In this document: positions 8,861 to 16,609 of the stretch, piece after piece
How the letters are laid out: each line of letters starts with the position of its first letter
How positions within the stretch are numbered: position 1 is the first letter of the stretch
The notes under the pieces: model-generated
Databases searched by the model: none
Seen by the model: the letters and a program-made list of their open reading frames with translations, nothing else
What the model was told of the DNA's origin: nothing
Position numbers and translations under genes: made by a program
Assembly (NCBI GenBank): GCA_023387965.1
Contig: JAEWHE010000009.1
Coordinates: 186,001 to 250,000 of the forward strand
Origin: Bacteroidota bacterium
Lineage (GTDB): Bacteria; Bacteroidota; Bacteroidia; Flavobacteriales; Flavobacteriaceae
Length of the DNA stretch: 64,000 nucleotides
Reading direction: 5' to 3'

Positions 8861-9721
8861 ATGTCTTGCGGAATTTCCAAAGCCGAATTTTTGGAACAGG
8901 AAGCACCACGTTTGGAAAATTGGCTCAACCAAAATCGTCATGGCGAAATGACCTACATGGAAAATCATTTTGACAAACGATTAAATCCAACTTTGTTGGT
9001 GGAAGATTCCAAAAGCGTCATTTCATTATTGCTGAATTATTTTCCGGAAAATCATCAAAATCCCGATTCCTACAAAATTTCCAAATACGCTTACGGACAA
9101 GATTATCACTTCGTCATAAAAGAAAAATTAAAAGAACTTTTACATTCCATCCAAGAAAATATTGGCGAAGTTTCGGGTCGTGCCTTTGTAGATTCTGCTC
9201 CAGTTTTAGATAAAGCTTGGGCGGCAAAAAGCGGTTTGGGCTGGATTGGGAAAAATTCCAATATGTTGAGCAAGCAAGTCGGCTCCTTTTTTTTCATCGC
9301 AGAACTTATTGTCGATCTCGATTTGGAGTACGACAACGCCACAACAGACCATTGCGGTTCCTGCACGAAATGCATTGATGCGTGTCCAACCCAAGCCATT
9401 GTTTCGCCGTATGTGGTGGACGGTAGCAAATGTATTTCGTATTTCACTATCGAATTAAAAGAAAATATTCCGCAAGAGGTCAAGGGACAGTTTGACGACT
9501 GGATGTTTGGTTGTGATGTTTGTCAAGACGTTTGCCCGTGGAACCGTTTTTCAAAACCGCACAATGAACCTTTGTTGCAACCCAATGAAAATCTTTTGAA
9601 ATACTCCAAAAAAGATTGGGAAGAAATCACCGAAGACACTTTTCGGGCCGTTTTTAAAAATTCTGCTGTAAAGCGAACCAAATTCGATGGACTCAAACGC
9701 AACATTGATTTTCTTAAATAA
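8861..9721 (+). CDS. queG: Epoxyqueuosine reductase QueG, N-terminus lost or start unusual
   Basis: QueG is the cobalamin-dependent iron-sulfur enzyme that reduces epoxyqueuosine to queuosine in tRNA. Both 4Fe-4S clusters are present: CGSCTKCIDACPT near residue 165 and CDVCQDVCPW near 213. From the first ATG at 8861 the protein has 286 aa, about 20 short of the family. The same frame stays open upstream and reads NTAFIKSEAKRLGF just before this Met, which looks like the normal N-terminus, but no ATG, GTG or TTG lies in frame before the stop at 8774. The heptamer array takes the place of the start. It may begin at 8861, use a rare codon, or be impaired. Confidence 0.88.
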   Translation: MSCGISKAEFLEQEAPRLENWLNQNRHGEMTYMENHFDKRLNPTLLVEDSKSVISLLLNYFPENHQNPDSYKISKYAYGQDYHFVIKEKLKELLHSIQENIGEVSGRAFVDSAPVLDKAWAAKSGLGWIGKNSNMLSKQVGSFFFIAELIVDLDLEYDNATTDHCGSCTKCIDACPTQAIVSPYVVDGSKCISYFTIELKENIPQEVKGQFDDWMFGCDVCQDVCPWNRFSKPHNEPLLQPNENLLKYSKKDWEEITEDTFRAVFKNSAVKRTKFDGLKRNIDFLK

Positions 9722-9734
9722 CAAAAAGTAACAT

Positions 9735-11276
9735 CTAAAGCGGAATATTGCCGTGTTTTCTTTTTGGCAGCACCACTTCTTTATTTTCTAATATGCTGAA
9801 CGCTTTAATCAATTTGCGTCTTGTGTCTTTTGGCAAAATTACCTCATCGATAAATCCACGTTCCGCAGCACGATAAGGTGTCGCGAATTTTTCCGCATAT
9901 TCAGCTTCTTTTTCCAATAGTTTGGCTTGTGGGTCTTCGGCTTGCGCGATTTCTTTCTTAAAGATAATTTCACTGGCACCTTTGGCACCCATAACTGCGA
10001 TTTCGGCGCTTGGCCAGGCAAAATTCATGTCGGCACCAATGTGTTTGGAATTCATTACGTCGTAAGCACCACCGTACGCTTTTCGGGTAATTACTGTAAC
10101 ACGAGGAACGGTCGCTTCACTCAAGGCATACAACAATTTCGCACCGTGGACGATGATTCCGTTCCATTCCTGATCGGTTCCCGGAAGAAATCCTGGAACG
10201 TCTACCAACACCAACAACGGAATATTGAAACAGTCGCAGAATCGCGTGAATCGTGCGGCTTTTACGGAACTGTTCACGTCCAACACTCCTGCTAAAAAAA
10301 GCGGTTGATTGGCGACAATCCCGATGCTTCGGCCTCCCAAACGGGCAAAACCTACAATAATATTTTCGGCAAATTCCTTGTGTACTTCGTAAAACGAATC
10401 TTCGTCGATAATTCCTTGAATGACTTCGTGCATGTCATACGGTTTGTTCGCATTTTCAGGGATGATGTTCGAAAGTTGTTCGCGTATTTCATCGCCTAAT
10501 TCAAAAGGCAAACGAGGTGCTTTTTCAGTATTGTTTTGTGGCAGATAACTCAACAACTGTTTTAAATCTTCCAGACATTCCACATCGTTGGCAGAAGTAA
10601 TATGAGCGACTCCCGATTTGGACGAATGCGTATGAGCCCCTCCTAATTCTTCTGACGTCACGGTTTCATTGGTAACGGTTTTGACCACATTCGGACCCGT
10701 CACAAACATGTAACTCGTATGTTCCACCATCATTGTAAAATCTGTCATCGCTGGCGAATACACCGCTCCACCGGCACAAGGTCCCATAATCGCTGAAATC
10801 TGCGGAATAACTCCGGAAGCCTGAACGTTTCGAAAGAAAATATCGGCATAACCACCTAATGATCGCACGCCTTCCTGGATTCTTGCTCCACCGGAATCGT
10901 TCAATCCAATCATAGGGGTTCCTGTTTTCAGCGCCATGTCCATTACCTTGCAAATTTTTTCTGCGTGGGTTTCCGAAAGTGCTCCACCAAATACGGTAAA
11001 GTCTTGAGCGAAGATATAAACCGCTCGTCCGTTTACGGTTCCGTAGCCTGTAATAACACCATCTCCGTAGTATTTTTCCTTTTCCATTCCGAAGTCGGTC
11101 GTGCGGTGTGTCACCAACATTCCGATTTCTTCAAATGAACCTTCGTCAAGCAAATACTCCACCCGTTCACGGGCAGACAATTTCTTTTTGTCGTGTTGTT
11201 TGGCTAATCTGTCGGCTCCACCCGCTTGATGGGCCAACGCAATTTTATCTTCTAAAACTTTAATTTTATCCTTCAT
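9735..11276 (-). CDS. Acyl-CoA carboxylase carboxyltransferase subunit (propionyl-CoA type)
   Basis: This 513-aa carboxyltransferase moves CO2 from carboxybiotin to an acyl-CoA, most likely propionyl-CoA giving methylmalonyl-CoA. Features include KKLSARERVEYLLD near the N-terminus, the acyl-CoA-binding GGARIQEGV, the oxyanion pocket around GPCAGGAVYSPA, and a C-terminal half with DVPGFLPGTDQEWNGII. It overlaps the biotin carboxylase gene by 11 bp and closes a three-gene carboxylase operon. The fit is to PccB or methylmalonyl-CoA decarboxylase alpha; substrate preference cannot be settled by reading. Confidence 0.92.
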   Translation of the reverse strand: MKDKIKVLEDKIALAHQAGGADRLAKQHDKKKLSARERVEYLLDEGSFEEIGMLVTHRTTDFGMEKEKYYGDGVITGYGTVNGRAVYIFAQDFTVFGGALSETHAEKICKVMDMALKTGTPMIGLNDSGGARIQEGVRSLGGYADIFFRNVQASGVIPQISAIMGPCAGGAVYSPAMTDFTMMVEHTSYMFVTGPNVVKTVTNETVTSEELGGAHTHSSKSGVAHITSANDVECLEDLKQLLSYLPQNNTEKAPRLPFELGDEIREQLSNIIPENANKPYDMHEVIQGIIDEDSFYEVHKEFAENIIVGFARLGGRSIGIVANQPLFLAGVLDVNSSVKAARFTRFCDCFNIPLLVLVDVPGFLPGTDQEWNGIIVHGAKLLYALSEATVPRVTVITRKAYGGAYDVMNSKHIGADMNFAWPSAEIAVMGAKGASEIIFKKEIAQAEDPQAKLLEKEAEYAEKFATPYRAAERGFIDEVILPKDTRRKLIKAFSILENKEVVLPKRKHGNIPL

Positions 11277-12717
11277 GAGTGTGTGGCAAACGTAATTGTT
11301 GTTGGTCTTTTACATACTGTTGCAAGGCGATGAACGCCGCAATTTCGGCTTCACTTTCCTGCTCTTTTTTCAGTTCGTTGGTATTGTAGTGCAGTTTCAC
11401 AAAATGCGTGTCGAAGTTACCGGACTGAAAGGCTTCGTGTTCCATCACAAATTTTCCGAACGGAAGCGTGGTCTGCACCCCTCGCACTTTGTAATTGTCG
11501 ATTGCATTCGCCATCAATGCGATGGCTTCTTCCCTATTTTTTCCGTAGGTGATTAGCTTGGATAACATTGGATCGTAATAAATTGGCACTTCCATTCCTT
11601 CGCGGAAACCATCGTCCACCCGAATTCCTTCGCCTTTTGGCGGTTGGTAGGTTTCCAATGTTCCCACGCTTGGCAGAAAATCATCCAGCGGGTCTTCGGC
11701 ATATACCCTCAATTCCACTGCATGACCCAGTATTTTTAAATCCTCTTGTTTGATTGGCAATTCTTCGCCACGGGCGACTTTTATCTGTAGTTCTACCAGA
11801 TCCAAACCGGTAATGAGTTCCGTTACGGGATGTTCCACTTGCAGACGCGTGTTCATTTCCAGAAAGTAAAAGTTAAGTTGTTCATCCAACAAAAACTCTA
11901 CTGTTCCCGCTCCTAAATAATCGCATGAACGGGCCACTTTTACAGCGGCTTCACCCATTTGCTTTCTGATTTCGGGCGTGAGTACCGCAGAAGGCGCTTC
12001 TTCCACTACTTTTTGGTGGCGACGTTGGATGCTGCATTCGCGTTCGAACAAATGCAGAATATTTCCGTGACTGTCCGCCATTACTTGAATCTCGATGTGA
12101 CGCGGAGAAGCCACGTATTTTTCGATGAAAACCGATCCGTCTCCGAAAGCAGAAGTGGCTTCGCTGATGGCTCTGTTCATCTGTGACTCTAGTTCTTCCG
12201 CTTTTTCCACCACCCGCATTCCTTTACCACCACCTCCGGCAGATGCCTTGATGAGTATTGGAAATCCTATTTCTGAAGCGATTCTTTTTGCCTTTTCGAT
12301 GTCGGTTATGGCTTCGTCGATACCCGGAACCATTGGAATATTGTAGTCCTTTACTGTTTCCTTTGCTGCCAATTTGCTTCCCATCACCCGAATGGCGTGT
12401 GGTTTTGGTCCGATAAAAATCAGTCCTGCTTGTGTGACTTTTTCGGCGAAAGCCGCATTCTCACTCAAGAATCCGTATCCCGGATGGATGGCATCGGCAT
12501 TGGCGGTTTGCGCTACTTTGATGATTTTGTCACCAATTAAATACGATTGGTTGGAAGGCGATTCCCCAATGTGGAAGGCCTCGTCGGCAAAATGTACGTG
12601 AGGCGCGTTCCTATCGGCATCCGAATATACGGCCACGGTTTTGATTCCCATTTTTCGGGCCGTTTTCATAATGCGGAGCGCAATTTCGCCTCGGTTGGCG
12701 ATGACTATTTTTTTCAT
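11266..12717 (-). CDS. Biotin carboxylase subunit of the acyl-CoA carboxylase
   Basis: This 483-aa ATP-grasp enzyme carboxylates protein-bound biotin using bicarbonate and ATP. The start KKIVIANRGEIALRIMKTA, the ATP-binding loop GGGGKGMRVV and the active-site block EMNTRLQVEHPVTE are all present, so it should be active. It is slightly longer than standalone AccC (about 450 aa) because of a charged C-terminal tail after residue 445. It is preceded by the biotin carrier gene with a 5-bp gap and overlaps the carboxyltransferase gene by 11 bp. This arrangement points to a dedicated acyl-CoA carboxylase rather than the housekeeping accBC pair. Confidence 0.92.
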   Translation of the reverse strand: MKKIVIANRGEIALRIMKTARKMGIKTVAVYSDADRNAPHVHFADEAFHIGESPSNQSYLIGDKIIKVAQTANADAIHPGYGFLSENAAFAEKVTQAGLIFIGPKPHAIRVMGSKLAAKETVKDYNIPMVPGIDEAITDIEKAKRIASEIGFPILIKASAGGGGKGMRVVEKAEELESQMNRAISEATSAFGDGSVFIEKYVASPRHIEIQVMADSHGNILHLFERECSIQRRHQKVVEEAPSAVLTPEIRKQMGEAAVKVARSCDYLGAGTVEFLLDEQLNFYFLEMNTRLQVEHPVTELITGLDLVELQIKVARGEELPIKQEDLKILGHAVELRVYAEDPLDDFLPSVGTLETYQPPKGEGIRVDDGFREGMEVPIYYDPMLSKLITYGKNREEAIALMANAIDNYKVRGVQTTLPFGKFVMEHEAFQSGNFDTHFVKLHYNTNELKKEQESEAEIAAFIALQQYVKDQQQLRLPHTHEG

Positions 12718-12722
12718 GTGTT

Positions 12723-13205
12723 TTATTCGAATTCGATTAACAACTGTCCTTTATCTACCGCATCGCCCTTGCTTACCGCAATTGCCTTGATGATTCCCGC
12801 TCGAGGCGAATGGAAACTATTTTCCATTTTCATTGCCTCCAAAATCAGCAGTGGATCATTTTGTGCGACTTCTTGCCCTACCTCAACCGAGATTTCCAGT
12901 ATCATTCCTGGCATCGGTGCGTTGATGGAATTGATTTCCTTTTTGCCGCCTACCGTGAATCCCATTTGGGCAATGAGCTGGTCGAGCGGACTCTGTAACG
13001 CCACCTCGTACTGATTGCCGTTGACTTCCACGGTGTAGGATTTGCTGGTGTAATCGGCTTTGGTGATTTGAGCCGTGTAGTTTTTATTGTTCTTGATGAC
13101 TTGGAAACGGTTGTTTCCAATGGAAGTGGCATCAATGGCGTTTGCTTCGAAATCGGTGCTTTCGAAAGCAAGATCGTTCACTTTTAAAGTATAGTTAGGC
13201 TTCAT
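12723..13205 (-). CDS. Biotin carboxyl carrier protein of the acyl-CoA carboxylase
   Basis: This 160-aa protein carries biotin between the two catalytic subunits encoded downstream. The biotinyl domain occupies about residues 92-160, with the acceptor lysine K126 in EAMKMENSF. The N-terminal 85 residues resemble the BT domain that joins biotin carboxylase to carrier in fused enzymes, so here the usual alpha subunit is split in two genes. It is the first gene of the operon. A 220-bp gap with degenerate repeats separates it from the next gene upstream. Confidence 0.93.
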   Translation of the reverse strand: MKPNYTLKVNDLAFESTDFEANAIDATSIGNNRFQVIKNNKNYTAQITKADYTSKSYTVEVNGNQYEVALQSPLDQLIAQMGFTVGGKKEINSINAPMPGMILEISVEVGQEVAQNDPLLILEAMKMENSFHSPRAGIIKAIAVSKGDAVDKGQLLIEFE

Positions 13206-13240
13206 ATTTTAGGGTTATGAAACGTAAATATAGGAAGAAT

Positions 13241-13361
13241 GATTGAAGAATTGAAAGATTGAAGGATTGAAAAATTGCGCTACTAGTTACCGCTCACTAA
13301 ACAGGCGATTGCTTTTTTTGCCCAGATTAATGGATTGTTGGATTATTCGATTGTTGGATTT
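13241..13361. repeat. Degenerate short repeats, left of the NTF2-like gene
   Basis: GATTGAAGAATT-type octamers at 13241-13278 are followed by GATTGTTGGATT units. The last 20 bases, ATTATTCGATTGTTGGATTT at 13342-13361, recur exactly at 13942-13961 on the other side of the neighbouring gene. Confidence 0.75.
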
Positions 13362-13425
13362 CTTAGACGGTTGGACTTCTTAGAACTTTAGACGTCTCAC
13401 AATTACTGATGATTTTAACCTAGGA

Positions 13426-13782
13426 TTATTCTTTTTTTACCGGTGCGGTGAAAGTCGTCATTCGCTTGAGTTTGCCTTCTTCAAATTCGTAGAGGTCGCA
13501 ATAATATTGTTCGGTGCGATTGCCTTGCTTGTCTTCCATAATGACGACGCCTTTACAGACTCCGGTATTTTCGTTAAATACTTTGATGTCTTTGGTGGTA
13601 GAAACCATCTTGTACGGCACTTCGGTTTCGTTGAACATTTTTTCGACATTCTCGCGTCCTTTTACGAGCTGGTCGCCTACCATGTCCCATTCGAAATCAT
13701 CGGTAATAAGTTCCATTAAACGTGCGGAATCGTTGTTGTCGAAAGCGGTCAGCACTTGTTCGAAGGTGTTTTCGTTAGTCAT
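13426..13782 (-). CDS. NTF2-like/SnoaL-fold protein
   Basis: This 118-aa protein has the length and pattern of the nuclear transport factor 2-like superfamily: an N-terminal helix (FEQVLTAFDNNDSARLMELI), DDFEWDMVG and a curved beta-sheet. Such proteins are small ligand-binding or isomerase-like domains; no specific substrate can be read. No signal peptide is visible. The gene stands alone and is bracketed by a 20-bp direct repeat with copies exactly 600 bp apart. Confidence 0.75.
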   Translation of the reverse strand: MTNENTFEQVLTAFDNNDSARLMELITDDFEWDMVGDQLVKGRENVEKMFNETEVPYKMVSTTKDIKVFNENTGVCKGVVIMEDKQGNRTEQYYCDLYEFEEGKLKRMTTFTAPVKKE

Positions 13783-13799
13783 GAATTTGTTAATTATGA

Positions 13800-14080
13800 G
13801 TTAGGAATTATGAGTTGGGAGTGGCCTGTTAGGAGTTGCGATTAAGGTGAATTACAAACATTACACAATGACCTAGTTGTATGATCCAAATGGCTAGCCA
13901 TTTTTACTTTATGTTTTGTATAAAGTTACGAAATATTGTTTATTATTCGATTGTTGGATTTTCGATTGTTGGATGGTTCGACACTCAAAACTTCATACCC
14001 CGATTCTAATTCTCAATATTCACCTCTCACTTCTCCATACTCAGTCCTCACTTCTCCATACTCATTTCTAAAATCAAATC
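13800..14080. repeat. Intergenic stretch of degenerate repeats
   Basis: This gene-free stretch holds TTAGGAATTATGAGTTGGGAG-like units, the second copy of the 20-bp repeat at 13942-13961 with a further TTCGATTGTTGGAT immediately after, and two CACTTCTCCATACTCA units at 14026-14066. No coding potential is seen. A TATCTTTA box near 14082 may drive the next gene. Confidence 0.6.
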
Positions 14081-14103
14081 CGTATCTTTAAGAAAAAAAC
14101 ACA

Positions 14104-15339
14104 ATGAAACATCTTCTGTATTTTTCCGTAGCCGCTTTGGCATTGACTGCCTGTGGCAACAAAACCACTGAAAAAAAGACAGTGGAAACCGATACTGCAT
14201 CCTCTTCGGCACTTCCATCTGTAGAATCCGAGGCAGCCAACAGCGACCTGAAACCTGCGTATGCGGGACAGACGCGTGTAGCGGGTGTAAAAACCGAAAC
14301 GCCTTATGAAGGAAAAGTCATCACCGACAAGCTCGACCGCCCATGGGGTGTGGTGGCATTGCCTGATGGCAGGTTGTTGGTAACGGAAAAAGGCGGTACT
14401 ATGGTGATTGTGAAGAAAGATGGTACGGTATCGGATAAAATAACCGGCTTGCCAAAAGTACACGATTCGGGACAGGGTGGTTTGCTTGGGCTGACACTTG
14501 ATCCCGCTTTCGCAACAAACAGAATGGTGTATTGGACGTTTTCGCAACCGATAGCCAACGGCAACTTGACGTCTGTTGCCAAAGGTCGGCTTTCGGATGA
14601 CGGACGAAAAATGGAACAGGCGACGGTAATTTACCAAGCGACTCCGGGACATACCGGCAACTTGCATTACGGTTCGCGTATTTTATTCGACAAGCAAGGC
14701 TATTTGGTTTTTAGTACGGGCGAGCGTTCCGATAAGGAAACACGTCCGCAGGCACAACAACTCAATTCTGCCAATGGAAAAATATTACGGATTACAACCG
14801 ACGGAAAACCCGCACCTGGCAATCCGTTTGCGAACACTCCGAATGCCCGACCGGAAATCTACAGCTACGGTCATCGTAATGTACAAGGCTTGGCGTTCCA
14901 TCCCGAAACAGGCGATTTATGGGAGAATGAATTTGGTCCGCTGGGAGGCGATGAACTCAACCTCATCCGTGCCGGTAAAAACTACGGTTGGCCAACCATC
15001 ACCTATGGCATGGAATACAGCGGTGAAAAAATCGGACAGCATATCGGGCAACAGGACGGACTGGAGCAACCCGTGTATTATTGGGATCCGGTGTTGTCGC
15101 CAAGTGGCATGACTTTTTATACCGGTAGCGACATCCCCGAATGGAAAAACAATTTATTTATTGGAGGATTGAGCAGCAACCACATTGCCCGACTCGTCAT
15201 CAAAGACAACAAAGTAATTGGCGAAGAACGCCTGTTGGCCAACGAGGGACAACGTTTCCGCGACGTTATTCAAGGAACCGATGGTGCGTTGTATGCGGTT
15301 ACGGATGGAGGAAGGTTGTATTGGATTGGGAGGAAGTAG
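14104..15339 (+). CDS. PQQ-dependent sugar dehydrogenase family lipoprotein
   Basis: This 411-aa protein is of the soluble glucose/aldose sugar dehydrogenase type (GdhB/YliI family), a six-bladed beta-propeller that oxidises sugars with PQQ. A lipoprotein signal peptide ends in LTAC at residues 14-17, so the protein should be anchored on the periplasmic face of a membrane. Family blocks include RPWGVVALPDGRLLVTEKGG, YGHRNVQGLAFHP and GGDELNLIRAGKNYGWP. A low-complexity linker of Thr, Ser and Glu fills residues 20-55. PQQ synthesis genes are not in the window. Codon use is visibly richer in G and C than its neighbours. Confidence 0.88.
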   Translation: MKHLLYFSVAALALTACGNKTTEKKTVETDTASSSALPSVESEAANSDLKPAYAGQTRVAGVKTETPYEGKVITDKLDRPWGVVALPDGRLLVTEKGGTMVIVKKDGTVSDKITGLPKVHDSGQGGLLGLTLDPAFATNRMVYWTFSQPIANGNLTSVAKGRLSDDGRKMEQATVIYQATPGHTGNLHYGSRILFDKQGYLVFSTGERSDKETRPQAQQLNSANGKILRITTDGKPAPGNPFANTPNARPEIYSYGHRNVQGLAFHPETGDLWENEFGPLGGDELNLIRAGKNYGWPTITYGMEYSGEKIGQHIGQQDGLEQPVYYWDPVLSPSGMTFYTGSDIPEWKNNLFIGGLSSNHIARLVIKDNKVIGEERLLANEGQRFRDVIQGTDGALYAVTDGGRLYWIGRK

Positions 15340-15497
15340 TTGTTTCTGATGTTTCGATTGTTGGATATTTAGAGGTTTGGAAGTTGGGGTTTTTAAGGCA
15401 AAGCAACGAGAGCGCTGAAATTCTTTCCGTTCCATTTCTGTAGAAGTAAAAGAACTGGAGATTCTCTTTTTTAATCTGTTAACAAATACATTACGGG

Positions 15498-15516
15498 CGC
15501 GGATTACAAATCCGCG
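15498..15516. repeat. Short perfect inverted repeat at the left edge of the R-M island
   Basis: CGCGGATT and AATCCGCG form a perfect 8-bp stem with a 3-nt loop in the gap before the restriction-modification genes. No T-run follows, so it is not a standard terminator. Confidence 0.5.
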
Positions 15517-15628
15517 AGATCCGGTCAATGAGTTTGCCAAAGTTACTATTTTATACGGCTATACTCGATTGTTTACCCGATATGTTATCCTCTACGCAAA
15601 ATAATAAATTATGTCAGAAGTTGCTTTG

Positions 15629-16609
15629 CTATACTAAGCCAAAGAGTAGTTGTTTCTCCGAAATTTTGTGGGGAAAAGTTGAGACTACATTTGTTAAATC
15701 TGTTTTATACTTTACTTCAGATACACTTTCAGGAATGTTGATTCTATCAATTTTTGAAATGTCTTGATGTTTATAAAACATTAACGAATTTATAGCCAAT
15801 TCGTAATCATATTTAATTTTCGTTGTTTGTTCAAAAGTGTTTCCGAGTGTTTTTGAAACTATCCTGAAAATTTTCTCTTTCAATTCAATATCTCCAATTC
15901 GGTAGTGTATTCTCTCTAACAAATCTATGATACTCAGCCCGTTTGAAACTTGCTTTGTAAATATTGAAGCAATAATAACTTGGCTGTCTCCTGGCGGGTT
16001 CAATTGTTCTGAGCTAAAAATATGAATCCTCTCTAAGTTGCTACTGCTTTTTACTTCTATCTTCTCACTGTCAGCGTTAAAATCAAATTTTTCTTCTGGA
16101 ATGTTATGCCAAAAATTAATCAAGGTTTCAGGATTTTTGCTTTGTTCAATAAGCATAAGTTCTGCCCAAAGTCCTTGAATTGTTTTAGTTGGTGGTTCGG
16201 TCAATGATCTAAAAATCTCAATGATGTTTTTAAATGCTTTCAATATTTCTTTCTGCGTTGGTTTTTTGGAAAGAGAATTTAGAAGTGAAGTTGCAATGCC
16301 AAAAAAATAATTTTGTAATAAATCTTCATTGCTTTTAAAAATAATTACAGAGTAGTTGGCAATTTTAGACTTTCTATCTTCAGAAACCCTACATTCAAGA
16401 TTGTGACTCAGTTCAATATATTTTAGCCTAATGTTTTTTTGTGATAAATGAGCTTGGTCAAACTTCGAAGAAATTAAGATTACAGGAAAACCAATATGGT
16501 TAACGCCAATTTTTGCAAACGGAAAATCACCTAATGCAACAGCATTAAACAGTTTGGGACTATCCGTTTGCGGAACTTCTATATCTAAGAAAGCATCTAA
16601 CAAACTCAT
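15629..16609 (-). CDS. PD-(D/E)XK nuclease of the MORC/Z1 restriction system (DUF4420-like)
   Basis: This 326-aa protein is the last gene of a four-gene operon. It fits the PD-(D/E)XK-motif family (DUF4420) found with GHKL and Z1 ATPases in restriction-modification loci. The likely catalytic core lies around residues 175-190, where an acidic residue in FNADSE is followed by EVKSSS, giving the E-x-K signature. A WAELMLIEQ helix just before is typical of the family. The ATG overlaps the stop of the Z1 gene in an ATGA junction. The inferred role is DNA cleavage once the upstream ATPases license it. Confidence 0.8.
   Translation of the reverse strand: MSLLDAFLDIEVPQTDSPKLFNAVALGDFPFAKIGVNHIGFPVILISSKFDQAHLSQKNIRLKYIELSHNLECRVSEDRKSKIANYSVIIFKSNEDLLQNYFFGIATSLLNSLSKKPTQKEILKAFKNIIEIFRSLTEPPTKTIQGLWAELMLIEQSKNPETLINFWHNIPEEKFDFNADSEKIEVKSSSNLERIHIFSSEQLNPPGDSQVIIASIFTKQVSNGLSIIDLLERIHYRIGDIELKEKIFRIVSKTLGNTFEQTTKIKYDYELAINSLMFYKHQDISKIDRINIPESVSEVKYKTDLTNVVSTFPHKISEKQLLFGLV

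Noticed and set aside
14074..14667. Minus-strand frame opposite the sugar dehydrogenase
   Set aside because: It is an antisense shadow of a gene with a good lipoprotein signal and family motifs.
15340..15628. Left edge of the R-M island as an attachment site
   Set aside because: Apart from one 8-bp inverted repeat and a CGATTGTTGGAT unit, no repeat matching the right edge was found by eye.
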